A stretch of DNA of 64,000 nt, taken from positions 22,075,195-22,139,194 of the forward strand of contig OY776126.1 in the NCBI GenBank assembly GCA_963675135.1, in the 5' to 3' direction. Both the position numbers and the translations under genes were made by a program. This DNA comes from Galeopsis tetrahit. Taxonomy: Eukaryota > Streptophyta > Magnoliopsida > Lamiales > Lamiaceae. This document shows positions 35,352 through 47,468 of this stretch, piece after piece. The notes below the pieces were generated by a model. The model ran no database searches. It was not told the DNA's origin and worked only from the letters and a program-made list of their open reading frames with translations. How positions within the stretch are numbered: the first letter of the stretch is position 1; the number at the start of each line of letters is the position of its first letter.

Positions 35352-36189
35352 CTATTTAATTTAAACATTTAAATTAATAAATTATATATATAATACTAAT
35401 TAATTAATAATAAATTTCTTAATTTAATAAAAAACAATAATGTAATAAATTAAAATTTATTCCCTAAATAATAACCTATTTTAAGAAATAATAACCTATT
35501 TTAATAAATAATTTTTTATTCAATCAACAATACCTAATTTAATCAATAATAACCTATTTTAATAAATAATTTCCTATTTTATTCAACAATAACTAATTTC
35601 CTATTTTATTCAACAATAACTAATTTATTCAATAATTTTCAACTTTAATTAACAATTTTCTATTTTAATTAACAATCTATAACCTAATAAATTTAGTAAC
35701 AATTTTTTCTAACTTTAAAATAACAATTTCCTAATATAATTAACAAAGCCCCTAATTTAATCAATAATTTCATAATTAGTAAATCAACAATATTAATCTA
35801 GCTAATTATAACGTACAATATCATAATTTAATTATGTAATTAACTCCACTCCAACGTATATGCAAATTCAACAATAATATCAATTATATATATAACATCA
35901 ATTATGCAAAACATGCAATATCGATCTTAACAAATCACATCAATTTATTATAAATAACTATATACATCAACTAGCTAGCTATACATATAGGCAATTATCC
36001 ACTTACAATATCAACTAATTAATTAGATATATCAACTACATACATTCAAAATAATTAACTATATACATCAACTACAAACAATTAATTTCATATTAATCTA
36101 TATAACAATTTAAATTAACACATGCAATTTAATTCATAATTATAGGCAATACATATATAACTTAAAAATTAATTACTAACAAATTAAGA

Positions 36190-36330
36190 AAGCGTACCGT
36201 ATAGATTTTCTAATCGAGTCGAGAGATCACCTCGGCCGAGCCTCTTCTTCGCGCGATGAAGATGAAGAAGGAAAGAGTGAGGAGGGAGGAGGGAGGGTTT
36301 CTGTAATCTGTTCTTCAGTTTATATACAAA
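36190..36330 (-). promoter_or_regulatory. CACTA promoter and probable non-coding first exon
   Basis: On the minus strand TGTATATAAAC (36319-36330) is a TATA box, followed by a purine/pyrimidine-rich leader and a donor-like G|GTACGC near 36197, suggesting an untranslated first exon spliced towards the ORF1 start at 35351. The interval 35352-36190 is AT-rich and intron-like. Confidence 0.5.
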
Positions 36331-36344
36331 AAAAAAATTGCCTT

Positions 36345-36710
36345 TACCGACGGATATTTCCGTCGGTAATGACCAGATTAATTTTGGTAGTTAATGCGGG
36401 TCGGTTACCGACGGATAATTCCGTCGGTAATGACCACATTTAATTTTGGGAGTCGATCAAGAAGGCGGTTAGTTAATGCGGGTCGGTTACCGACAGAATA
36501 TTTACAATACCGACGGAACAATCCGTCGGACGGTGACCCAAAAATGACACCGTGTAGAGAGTTCTGAGTGTCCGTCGGCATATCCGTCGGTATCCCGTCG
36601 GGAAAGCCGACGGAAATTGAATTCCGTCGGCAGAGTCTTCTGACTTTGAATTCCGTCGGTAATCCGTCGGAAAGGAAATCCGTCGGTATACATCCGTCGG
36701 CAAAAACAAG
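36345..36710. repeat. right subterminal CCGACGGA repeats of the CACTA element
   Basis: About 20 copies of CCGACGGA/TCCGTCGG in both orientations just inside the right tip; partner of 26340-26810. Confidence 0.85.
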
Positions 36711-36974
36711 CGTTTTTGTAGTGAAATGTCATTACTTTTTCTCTACACATACACAAAAGTCAACTCATTTCTTTACGTTATACATAAAGTTTTATAAAAT
36801 TACCACTCAAAACTCTACTCATTATTACACATTCTTAATATACGTGATCATCTACCTATGAAAAATAATATGGAACGGAGGAAGTAACACTTTTCGGTCA
36901 ACATATTCCAAAAAATAGTAAACAAAATCAACATTTTTTCAAATTAATTTTCGGAATATTGGTTTAAAATACTA

Positions 36975-37260
36975 CTCCCTCCTTTTTATAAGTGTTTGCA
37001 CCACAAGATAGACACACTTTTTGAAAAAAAAGTGTAATGAGGGGAGTATTGAGGGATAATTTTGTAAAGTTAAATTAATAAAGTAAAGAGAGTGATTGAA
37101 ATGAGGGTAAAAGTAATGACATTTTATGTAAATATGTGAATATTGTGAGGGTGAAATTTATGAAGGAATTTCCTTTTTAAGGGTATCTGACAATCTGTGT
37201 ACAAACAATTGTGCAATATGCAATAAGAAAAGTGTGCAACCAGTCGCGGATTTGAAGGAG
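36975..37260. mobile_element. Stowaway-like MITE, 286 bp, diverged
   Basis: CTCCCTCCTTTTTATAAG at the left and a degraded inverse end (GAAGGAG) at the right; TA at 36973-36974 and 37261-37262. Internal sequence matches the family (AATGACATT, TTTTGTAAAGTT). Confidence 0.75.
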
Positions 37261-37735
37261 TAATATATTTGAAGAAAAAATCTTGCGGCAAACGCGGTAT
37301 GAGTTGGATTCAGATTACATATTCCTCCGACTTACTTAATAAATCTTTGACCCATTATTTTTTTTATAAATTAAAATTGGAAAGACTGCAATAGTTTTTC
37401 CGTCAAGACTACGCCATGCCAGTCGGACATATTGTCGATTAGAAAATTAAACTAACGACCAAAAGACTTGGAATCATGCTGTGAAGTTGATGGTAGGACA
37501 ATAATTGAGAAGACTGTTCGTCACAAACTATTGAGCACTCGTATTTGCTGGACAGTGAAACTAGGCATTTTGGTCTGTCTGTTCCTGCCAAGCTTTTGGG
37601 CTCTAGTATTACTGTGTTAGCTCGGTAAGAAATACTATGAGAATTAGAGAAATATTGTACATACTTCATATGGAGTATTATGCATTTATGGCCCTTATTC
37701 AAAATCATTATCACTTATGTAATTTAGAAATAGGC
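37261..37735. other. unassigned sequence
   Basis: Less AT-rich around 37380-37630 (GACTACGCCATGCCAGTCGG, CAAGCTTTTGGGCTCTAG), so possibly an old exon or element, but no family was recognised on either strand. Confidence 0.3.
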
Positions 37736-37990
37736 TCAGGCACAAATAAACTGTTCCCACCATATATAAAATTCACTGTGAATTTTATTCTTTTTTTTCC
37801 CCTTTAGATGGTGCAACTTTTACTATCAAATCAAAATGCATGTAATGCACAAATTATTCTCAGACAAAAGAGAACTAAAACATCTACAACACACTCTCTC
37901 TCAATCTATCTTTATCTTAATGTGAAACGACTCTCAATTATTCTCAAACAAAACAGACATGTGTTGGCAGCTCATCCTGAACCTGGACTT
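37736..37990 (-). pseudogene. receptor-like kinase fragment (start of exon 2 and intron 1)
   Basis: The minus strand reads intron end GATTTGATAG, then AAAGTTGCACC.TCTAAAGGG (VAPSKG) and a degraded transmembrane segment with an early TAA. It aligns with 49860-50040 of the chimeric gene, including intron 1 (ACAACACACTCT, CAATCTATC, TTAATGTGAAACGA). Before the Sirevirus insertion it lay about 190 bases beyond the stop of that gene, so it is a truncated tandem duplicate. Confidence 0.8.
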
Positions 37991-38127
37991 TTAGGATAGA
38001 TGTTGTGGTTCATATTCATCCTCAACTATCAAACAAAGAAATGTAAAGTCAAAGATTGAGATTTCTCTGTTTTGTAGTTGAGATGAATTAAATATAAGAA
38101 AAATTTGACTAGCTAGGTAAAAGAAAT

Positions 38128-38925
38128 TGAAAGTGTGCGTGCGTGCGATATACAGAGATGTTGTCCTTAGTGTTGGCACACACGAGACAACAATGAGCAG
38201 CGGAATTTAAACAAACACTTTGCAAAGAGTATTTCAAAAATTGTGTAGATTAAATAATTAATCTACACGAATCACTTATATTATCTCTTAATATCAGTGA
38301 AACAAAATCAACAACCTTGTAAGGTTTTGAACAATTACAACTCTAATCGAGTTCGAAAAGTTACTAGAAAAAATACGAAACTATCTCCCTTATAGATCTA
38401 ACGTATTTCCCTAATAAACGACTATGATTAAATACACAAATATTCGGGCTTATAAGTGTGCACTAATCTACAAGAAAGAACAAAGTGTTTTTCTAACTAG
38501 AAGCGTCACGCATTCCATAGATAGTAATCGAGTTTAGCTTTCTCTCTTGTTGTACTTTGGAATGAAGGCAGTGTGGTCTATTTATAGGCTTCAAGTCGAA
38601 CTGTCTTGCAACTCCTACAACTCCCTTGATCAATCTTGGCCATTGGATCAAAGGTAGTTTCTTGTAACTTCCCTTCACACTCCATAATTGTAGGAACTCC
38701 CATAGTTGTGCTTAGAAACTTCTCACTCCCATGCAACTGCTTGACTTGGGTGTTGCCCACGTCTTCTACCTACATTTGGGACATCACTAAGCAACACAAG
38801 TTAAGTAGGAGTTAGTAAAGGGAGAAAGGGCAAATTCTGATGTTGTGGTAGGTGTTGGCACATTCAGTACAATATGTAACTGAAATGTTGGATTATAAAA
38901 TGCAACACCTATTCCAACATCAACA
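38128..38925 (-). repeat. 3' LTR of the Sirevirus-type element
   Basis: TGTTGATGTTGG...CACACTTTCA when read on the minus strand. TATA box (CTATAAATAG, minus) at 38577-38587. Same length as the 5' LTR. Confidence 0.95.
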
Positions 38926-38941
38926 ATCTCCCCCAATTTGG
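38926..38941 (-). other. polypurine tract
   Basis: Minus strand CCAAATTGGGGGAGAT directly before the 3' LTR. Further GGGGGAG tracts occur at 39244-39251 and 39459-39466, as typical for Sireviruses. Confidence 0.85.
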
Positions 38942-39488
38942 CATTTCTACATCAACACTCCTAATGTTCACAACATTCAGAATTTTGATAAAGAAAACAA
39001 TACCCATGATATTCAAAACAAATCAATATCAGTATTTAACCAAACTAAATCACATCATCTAAGTAAAAAACAAAGTACTTAGATTTAAAAAAACAATAAA
39101 AACAGTAAATGTAGGGCAATGTATGTGGGACAAAAATGTAAGCAACATATGAAAGACTTTTACAGATTGAGGAAATAACTGAAAACAGTAAAGGGGAGGA
39201 TTGGGCTGATATAATCAGCTGCATCTTCAAGAGTCTGCACGAACTCCCCCATACTCTAGACTTCCTCACTCTTCAAAGCCTTCAAAGAGCTATATTGAGA
39301 TCTCCATAGAGATCCTCAATATCTTGATCATCTTGAGTATCAGCATCTGCATCTTGGTTTGGAATCTGAATAACACTTTCTTGTTGAGCTGGACCTGCAA
39401 CTTGTTGACCTGAAATAGGATGAGTACCTACATTGTGAACATTTGAGCTTGAGCTTACTCCCCCTGTTGAGGTAGAAAGTAGGTCCTC

Positions 39489-41273
39489 CTAGAAGCGTTT
39501 CTGAATGAGTAAGTCTTCAACTGTACTTTGAAGATTGGTGATTGTGCCTTGAAGAATGTCCACTTGCCTTAGGATAAAGTGTGAGGACAAATAAACCGAG
39601 GCAACACAGCCTGAGGAAGGATGTGATGTGGAAGTTGATGGCAAATTCGGATCAGCACTGCTGTGGGCATTAGTCTTCGGTATAGGTAAGTCCACAATAC
39701 GATCACTACCACGAAGTAGGAGTTGTGGTGAGATGGAGAAACTAGGAACATAGCCACTTATCACCTCAGTGTCCAATCTGTTGAATTCTTTATCTGCCAA
39801 CAGTTTATACACCAAACATGGATACGGGAGAAGACCTTTACCAGTCATATTGCAGGTGAAATTCATCATATTTTGAAATATGACATGGCCGAGATTGAAT
39901 TGCTTCAGGTGTCCAATCTTAAACATGAGGACAACTTGTTCCAAGGTTAACGTGGTGTTATTAGTTGATGGTAACCAATTACAACACACAACTTTATGCA
40001 GAACAGAGTATAGGCTGGTCAATCTAGATGCAAGTAGTTTTGGTACCCAATGTGTAATCTTACCTCCTGTAAGTATACTAATCATGAAATCAAAGTTAGT
40101 GACCACTGGATCTTCCATAATTTTCGTTTTCAGCAGCATATTGATCTTCCTAGGAGTAACAATAATTTCAAGACCCCGGAAAGGAACACAACCATATCTC
40201 CTAGAGTTTGTATCACCGGTTTTGGAACTTATATTCGCATAAAATTCATGAATCCAATCAACAACATACAGTACAGCAAACAATAAGGCATCCAAAATAG
40301 ATCGTTCTTTAAACCAATCCAAGAGATTTGCAGCTTCAAAATCAGAAATTTTCAGGATACGTTCGCTCATAATTGTCCTATTACTAATAGTTTTATAACG
40401 GGTGCTCTTGTGATCATTGTACTCAACCTCATTATCACTAAAATCAGAATCAGACGAAAAAGGTACCTCTTCTTCGGGAGCAGAGGCGTATGAACTCGAA
40501 TCTGAAGAAGAGCTTTTGGGTGTAGCCACTGGAGAGACAACTGGTGGAGTTTTTCGAGCCTTTTTAGGTGCGGACTGAGGAATGGGGCTGTCTTCATCTG
40601 CATGCTCAACGGACACAACTTCTGGGAAATTATCGATGATATCATCGATATTTTGAGGCTCCCCCTCAGAGTCTGAGTTGGATACGATGATCGGTTGAGC
40701 TATGCCGCCGTCTGTTCTGGGCTTTTTCCTCCCAAAATAATCAACTCGTCGTCCAAGTGTCCTGTAAGAAACACGACGGCCACCAGGCCATCTGCGAGTG
40801 ACGGGAGCAGAGGCTTTTGCTTTACCTTTTGCCGTTTTTGAAGGGAATTTCCTCTTTTGTCGTAGCCGGGCTATCTTTGCGGCTAAAATCTCTCCATCAG
40901 ACGAGGAGGCGTCTTCCATGTGCACATCTTCTCTAATCATAGCATTGTCAAGAGTTTCTCCACCCAAGATAATTTTTGGAGAGGTTGTTCTGCGAGCTAG
41001 GGCATCGTATGCCCGTTTCAATTTCTCGAAAGGGGTTCCAAGAGGGAATGATTTGTGTGCAATTGGTGATGGAGGAGGTGAGCGATTATCAACAGCAGCA
41101 CTGTGTGACTCAAGGATGTTTGCATGTGCCATTTCTGAGCGGATATCGAAGGGATTGTACACAACGAGTGGAAGTGCAGAGGTTTCTGGTTCAAATGGAA
41201 CAATCATGGTTCCAACAACAAATGATGGCGAACCAGGTGCGGGAGAGCTTGGAATTTCACTGATAGTCACCAT
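39489..41273 (-). CDS. Sirevirus additional ORF (env-like / putative plant transposon protein), 594 aa
   Basis: Open from ATG 41273 (MVTISEIPSSPAPGS); the frame extends further up to 41462 without an ATG at its edge. The N-terminal half is low-complexity and Ser/Pro/acidic with basic patches (KKPRTDGG, KKARKTPP), suggestive of nuclear targeting. The middle (FYANISSKTGDTNSRRYGCV, PFRGLEIIVTPRKINMLL) resembles the plant transposon protein domain found in other retroelements. The C-terminus is a short coiled coil (VDILQGTITNLQSTVEDLL). No clear signal peptide or membrane helix is seen, so a true envelope role is not supported. It sits between pol and the 3' LTR on the element's sense strand and is probably expressed from a spliced RNA. 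Function unknown. Confidence 0.8.
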   Translation of the reverse strand: MVTISEIPSSPAPGSPSFVVGTMIVPFEPETSALPLVVYNPFDIRSEMAHANILESHSAAVDNRSPPPSPIAHKSFPLGTPFEKLKRAYDALARRTTSPKIILGGETLDNAMIREDVHMEDASSSDGEILAAKIARLRQKRKFPSKTAKGKAKASAPVTRRWPGGRRVSYRTLGRRVDYFGRKKPRTDGGIAQPIIVSNSDSEGEPQNIDDIIDNFPEVVSVEHADEDSPIPQSAPKKARKTPPVVSPVATPKSSSSDSSSYASAPEEEVPFSSDSDFSDNEVEYNDHKSTRYKTISNRTIMSERILKISDFEAANLLDWFKERSILDALLFAVLYVVDWIHEFYANISSKTGDTNSRRYGCVPFRGLEIIVTPRKINMLLKTKIMEDPVVTNFDFMISILTGGKITHWVPKLLASRLTSLYSVLHKVVCCNWLPSTNNTTLTLEQVVLMFKIGHLKQFNLGHVIFQNMMNFTCNMTGKGLLPYPCLVYKLLADKEFNRLDTEVISGYVPSFSISPQLLLRGSDRIVDLPIPKTNAHSSADPNLPSTSTSHPSSGCVASVYLSSHFILRQVDILQGTITNLQSTVEDLLIQKRF

Positions 41274-42222
41274 TTTTGGATAATTTTGAGTTTCTGAGAC
41301 GAAATTGCAGGGTAGTTGAGAATGGCTTGGTTGATTTTGAATTTTGAATTGCGAAAAGCCAGGTGCTGTTCGATCAGAGTGATAAGAACCTGCAAAAGTA
41401 AAATTTAATTGATTAGACCCTTCGCATTCTGGAATGAAGATAATCATAAAAAATCCAACCAATTATACCAATTTTTTGAAGAAACACTTATGCCAAAAAT
41501 TATAATCTGGAATGAGTGTTGCATAAACAGATGTAAGCTTGATGGTATAAAATAACATTCATATGAGGTCTATTTATAGAGGGATTCAGGCGGGATTTGA
41601 AGCACGATTCTGTATGGAACGAAATGGAGAGAGTGGAAGAATTAACTACTTCTCCATAAAAGTTCGTGTTGTTGTGGAGAATAATTATTGATAATTAAAA
41701 AATAAAAGAAATGGATTAATAAATAACTGAACAGATAAAATAATTAAATTCAAATAAATATTTGTAGATAATAAAAATAATAATTATCAGAAATTAATTA
41801 ATTCTATAAAAATCAAAATCATAAGTCTGAGTCAGGTGTTGAATAGATTGATGGCATTTTGTACATCTCAACACAGTTTTTTTCATGAATTTGCTTCATA
41901 TGTGTTGCACTTTAATTTTTATTACATTTACACATTGATCCATCTTTTCAAAAGAGTGCATCGTAGCAGCGAACTCCGTGCCCCATAGTTTCTCAATGGA
42001 TTTGTGTTTGATTTGATGCAGTATATATCACCTTTGTAAAAGAGAACATCGTAGTAGCGAGCTCCGTGTCCCTAGTTACTCAGTGATTTTTAAAGCATCT
42101 AATTTGTGATTTCATTTGCATTTGAGAGATTGTACAAGCTTTTCTCATATTCCACAAGACTCAATTTAAGACTTTTAGACTAAGATTATAAAGAATTATG
42201 TTAAATCCAATACTTACGAAAT

Positions 42223-45200
42223 TTATACAAAGAAATAATTAAATGAACAAATCTGGTGTTGTCCCAAATGCTGCCGCATTTGGTACAACACTTTTGATAC
42301 AGTGTTCAGATATTGCATAATCCAAGAGACTTTCTTAGAGAGGAAAATCTCTTTATCGTCTAAAGCTTTTGTGAATATATCAGCAAGTTGTTTTTCTGTA
42401 GAAACATATTCCAACTTTACCCCCTCTTTTTCAACTAGATCTCTTATGAAATGATGTCTTATACTTATGTGCTTAGTTAAAGAATGTCGCACTGGATTCT
42501 TTGATATATTTATGGCACTAGTGTTATCACAAAAAACAGTTAGAGTATCACAAGGTAAACCATAATCACACAACATTTTCTGTAACCAAAGTAATTGTGT
42601 ACAGCAACTCCCTGCTGCAATATACTCAGATTCAACTATGGATTTTGATACACAGTTCTGTTTCCTACTATGCCAAGATATGAGATTATTTCCCATGTAG
42701 AAGCAGCCACCACTGGTGCTCTTTCTATCATCAGCATCTCCTGCCCAGTCAGCATCACTGTAGCCAATTAAGGAACAATTTGTGTCCTTGCTGTACCATA
42801 AGCCTAAGTCACAAGTTCCTGCAACATATCTAATTATCCTTTTTACAGCATGCATATGAGATTCTTTTGGGTCAGACTGATATCTAGCACATAAACATAC
42901 ACTAAACATAATATCAGGCCTTGTAGAGCTCAAGTAAAGAAGACTACCTATCATTGATCTGTACAATGTTGGGTCAACATTTTGGCCAACACTGTCTTTA
43001 CTCAGTTTCTGAGTTGATCCCATAGGAGTTTTCATGTGTTTAGCATTCTCTAAACCAAACCCTTTCACAAGATTTTTAGCATATTTACTCTGTGATATGA
43101 AGATACCATCATTTTGCTGTTTGATTTGCAAGCCTAGAAAATAGTTTAAGTCACCAACTATGGACATTTCAAAGGTTGATGTCATTTCATTCACAAACAG
43201 TTTTAGCATATCATCACAAGTAGAGCCAAACACTATATCATCAACATAAATTTGAGCTACCATAATATCATTTCTTTCATGCTTAATGAATAGAGTTCTG
43301 TCAGCTTCTCCTCTAGTAAAACCAAATTCAATCAGAAAATCAGTTAATCTTTCATACCAAGCTCTAGGTGCTTGCTTCAAGCCATAAAGAGCCTTTTTTA
43401 ACTTAAACACATGGTCAGGAAATTCTGGATTTTCAAAGCCTTTTGGTTGCTCAACATAGGCTTCTTCCATTAAGATTCCATTTAGAAAGGCTGCTTTAAC
43501 ATCCATTTGATATAGTTTTATGTTGATAAAGCATGCAATAGCAAGTAAAAGTCTAATGGATTCTATTCTAGCAACTGGAGCAAATGTTTCATCAAAATCT
43601 ACTCCCTCTACTTGAGTATATCCTTGAGCAACAAGCCTTGCTTTGTTTCTGATAATATTACCTATTTCATTAGTTTTGCTTTTGAAAATCCATTTAGTAC
43701 CAATAACATTTGTATGATCTGGCCTAGGTACTAATGTCCATACATCATTCCTAACAAATTGATTCGATTCTTCATGCATAGCTTCTACCCAATGTTCATC
43801 ATTTAAGGCTTCTTTTACTATTTTAGGTTCAATAGCAGAATGATAACACTCATGATTTACCTTATTACACACAGAAGTCATGCAAATAGATCTTACCACA
43901 TCTTTTGGATTTATACCCAACCTTCTTCTGGTCTGAATTCCAGTAGATTGATCACCTATAATCAGCTCCTGTGGATGATTCTTTTGAACTCTCCTTGAAG
44001 GAGTTTTATGCAGATTGTACAGATTTTCTGGATTTTCTGTAACTTCAGCAGATGTGTCTGTGAGTGTTCCCTCATTCTGTTCATCATCTTTGATCTGGTC
44101 TGTTCTGTCAGTCATTATTGGACTATCAGCAAGGTCTGAGACATCCTCTTCAATACTGTTTCCTGTAATACTTAAGTTATCATCAAAAACCACATTTACA
44201 GATTCTTGAACAGTATTTGTTCTGAGATTATAGATCCTATATGCTTTACTATTCCTTGAATAACCAAGGAAAAAACCTTTGTCACTCTTAGAATCAAATT
44301 TATGCAATTGTTCTCTATCATTTAGGATGTAGCAAACACAGCCAAATACATGAAAATACTTAAGATTAGGCTTTCTATTATTCAGTATTTCATAAGGTGT
44401 ACTATTAGAATCTGTTCTAATCAAGACTCTATTAGATATATGACAAGCTGTATTTAGAGCTTCAACCCAAAACCTTTTGGCTAAATTTTTAGAACATAGC
44501 ATAACTCTAGCCATCTCTTGAAGAGTTCTATTTTTCCTTTCTGCTATCCCATTCTGCTGAGGTGTTTTAGGTGATGAGAACTCCTGTAATATGCCTTTAG
44601 ATTCACAGAATTCAGTGAAAGCACTGTTATCAAACTCTCTTCCATGGTCTGATCTAATTCTACACACTTTAGAATTATAGACAGTCTTGAATCTTTTGCA
44701 TAAAGTTTTAAAGACAGAAAAGGTTTCTGATTTTTCTTTTAGGAATTCTATCCATGTGAATTTAGAATAATCATCAACAATGACAAAAGAATACCTTTTT
44801 CCACCTATACTATCAATTTTCATAGGACCCATAAGATCCATATGAAGCAATTCAAAGCAATGTTTTGTAGAACACTGACCTAATAGTTTGTGAGAAGCTC
44901 TTACCTGTTTGCCTTTTTGACATGGTCCACAGATGTGATTGTCTGAAAATTTCAGCATTGGTAAACCTGTAACAGCTTTGAGTCTAATCAACCTATCAAT
45001 CTGTCTATGATTAACATGCCCAAGTCTATGATGCCATAGTGTACTTTCATCAGTTTTCACATTATTGCAGCTCACTTTGGATTCAATTAAATAGCAATTA
45101 TCAGCAGATCTATTACCTATCATAATGCAATCAGAATTTTCATCTAGCACATAGCATGAATTTTTATCAAACTTTACATGCAAGTCATCATCACATAATT

Positions 45201-47400
45201 GGCTTATACTAATAAGGTTGGCAAGTAATCCATCAACATGTAAAACATTTGGTAATCTAGAAAATCCAGGAACATTTAAGGTTCCTTTACCAATGATCTT
45301 CCCTTTAGATCCACCTCCATAAGTAACATTACCACCATTATAAGCTTTGTAATCAGATAAGTAATCAATTTGACCTGTCATATGTTTTGAGCAGCCACTG
45401 TCAAAATACCATAAACCAGGAACATATGCTTTCAAAGACATATGCACAGCATTACATTTAGTATTTTTAGAAATCCATTCTGTTTTCTGTGAATGTTGCT
45501 TTGTGTGTGGTGTCATTTTAGACAATCCAGAAGCATTTGAATTCTTCTGTCTTTTTAAACAATAATAAGCTTTATGTCCCTTTTTAAAACAGTAGTTACA
45601 CACAAGTTCTTTCATATTAACAGAATTTTTCTTTGAAACAGTAGCATCATTTTTTTGTTCAGCTTTGACAAAAACAGTAGATCCACTACTTTGAGAATTA
45701 AGAACTGTTTTACCTTTATAACCAATACCTGCTTTCCTTGTATTGTTGAGCAGCAGTGATTCATCCAATTTTGCTTCTCCTTCAGAGAATTTCTTGAAGC
45801 TTAAAGACACTTCCTTCATCTTTTCTTCAAGTTTTTCAATCTCACAATCCTTCTTGGTTAGAACACTCTCAAGTTTTAAAAAAGAATTTCTTAAATCATC
45901 ATTTTCAAATGTTAAAGATTTGATAATACGATTTAATTTTTCAGTTTCAGAATATGAAATGTGTTGTTCTTCATTTGTCAAAGGATTTTTATAAGAATAT
46001 TTTCTGAAATCAAGAACAGATACTTCTAGTCTATCTTTTAGATTAGAAATTTCTTTTTCTTTCTTTGTTAAAAGACTTTCCAGCTTGAACACAGTATTAG
46101 ATAAGTCTTGAATATCAGCAGCTTTTCTGGATGTACCTGTCTCTGTAACAGAACTTGTGAAACAATTAAATTCTGGAATTTTATTACTCAGTGATTTCCC
46201 AAATGATGGCTCATCTGTCTTCACATCATAGTAAAAATCATCCAGATCATCATCAAAGGTATCATCATAAATAATTCTAGCAGAAAAAGCTTGTTCAATG
46301 TCTTTTTCAGGATCATGCTTAACATCAGATTCATCACTTAAAGTAGCACTGAAATTTAGTTTCTTTTTCAGAATAGTGTTAGCACATTCATTAGCATAAT
46401 GACCAAATCAAGAACATGCATCACATTTAACATTCTTCCTATAATCTTGGTCAGACTTAAATCTGTTTCCTCTTTCTAATTGTCTAGAAGGGTTAAAGGT
46501 GTTTTTCCTAATAGGCAATTGTTGATTATTAGTAATCTGAACCTTAGGTTGAAAGTTGTCTTTGAACTTTTTATTCTTCATGAAGGTTTTAAACTGTCTA
46601 GTCATAAAGGCCATGTAATCAGGATCATTATAGTATTCCTCAAAGTTTTCTTCATCAGAATCAATTTCAGTAACATAAGGGGATTTTCCAGAACTGGATG
46701 TTGCAGATAATGATGCATCACCTTTGAAAACAAGTAGTTTCTTTTCATTATCAGTCTTTTCAGATATGTTCATCTCATAAGTTTTTAAAATACCAATTAA
46801 TTCATTTTGACTCAGCACATCTGTATCTTTAGCTTCCTCCATAGCACATATCTTAGGTTCAAAACGTTTAGGAACTGATCTAAGAATTTTATGTACTAAC
46901 CTTGTATTAGAGATTGGATCACCAAGAGAATGAGCTTCATTTGAAATCTCAGTCAGCTTTTCATTGTAAGATGAGATGGTCTCATCTTCTTTCATCCTCA
47001 AATTTTCGAATTTTGTTCCAAGCATACGAAGTCTGGTCCTTCGTACACTGTCCGATCCTTCACAATGTTCTTGTAATCGATCCCATGCATCTTTGGATGA
47101 AATGCAGCTTGAAATGATTTTGAACATTGATGCATCAGTTGAGGTGAAGATTGCATTCAATGCCTTTGAATTATAACTAGCTGTTGTGATTTCTTCCGCT
47201 GTCCAGTCGAGCTCTCTCTTGATTCGGGCTTCATTGTCCTCATCCGCAGCAGTTCTTGGCTGAGTCCAGCCAGCAAGAACACTCCTCCATGCTCTTTCAT
47301 CAATAGATTTGATGTACATCCTCATTTTAGGTTTCAAGAAGGCATAATTTGTGCCGTCCAGAATTGGAGGTTTTAGTGCGGGCGAAAGTGGATACTCCAT
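42223..47400 (-). CDS. Ty1/copia gag-pol polyprotein, one in-frame stop
   Basis: A single frame from ATG 47400 (MEYPLSPALKPPILDG), interrupted only by TGA at 46408-46410. Gag: UBN2-type capsid (AWDRLQEHCEGSD, LRMLGTKFENLRM). The TGA lies inside the first CCHC knuckle (CDAC-S-stop-FGHYANEC). A second knuckle CNYCFKKGHKAYYC follows, then protease (YFDSGCSKHMTG), GAG-pre-integrase (LWHHRLGHVNHRQ), integrase with D, D and E in HMDLMGP, RSDHGREF and GIAERKNR, reverse transcriptase with YVDDIVFGS, and RNase H (GYSDADWAGD, ESEYIAAG, CDNTSAI). All catalytic residues are present. The stop would separate gag from pol unless it is read through; one sense codon would make the copy complete. Confidence 0.93.
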
Positions 47401-47454
47401 TGCAAATAAACACACACTCTAAGAAGAATCTCTACCTAGTGTATCAAGTAGTTG

Positions 47455-47466
47455 GCTCTGATACCA
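47455..47466 (-). other. primer binding site, initiator tRNA-Met
   Basis: TGGTATCAGAGC on the minus strand, two bases inside the 5' LTR; the standard plant copia primer site. Confidence 0.92.
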
Positions 47467-47468
47467 AC

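Larger units (their letters stand above)
26328..36723 (-). mobile_element. CACTA (En/Spm) transposon, 10.4 kb, with three genes
   Basis: Tips CACTACAAAAAAG and, on the reverse strand of the right end, CACTACAAAAACG; 3-bp target duplication AAA at 26325-26327 and 36724-36726. Subterminal CCGACGGA/TCCGTCGG arrays at both ends. It holds a TNP2-like transposase (28474-32299, -), a Ptta/En/Spm ORF1 protein (33692-35351, -) and a GRF zinc-finger gene (32914-33354, +). It looks like a formerly autonomous element; the transposase carries apparent frameshifts. Confidence 0.95.
26200..36884. mobile_element. Stowaway-like MITE split by the large CACTA element
   Basis: Left tip CTCCCTCTTTTGTTCC with TA at 26198-26199; right tip GGAACGGAGGAAG ending at 36884 with TA at 36885-36886. 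Removing the CACTA element and one AAA leaves 286 bp, the same length class as the MITEs at 9646, 36975 and 55559. Confidence 0.85.

Noticed and set aside
37439..37714. 91-codon minus-strand frame
   Set aside because: Begins at a non-ATG codon, no recognisable domain, runs across sequence of mixed origin.
40798..41283. 161-codon plus-strand frame
   Set aside because: Antisense of the Sirevirus additional ORF.
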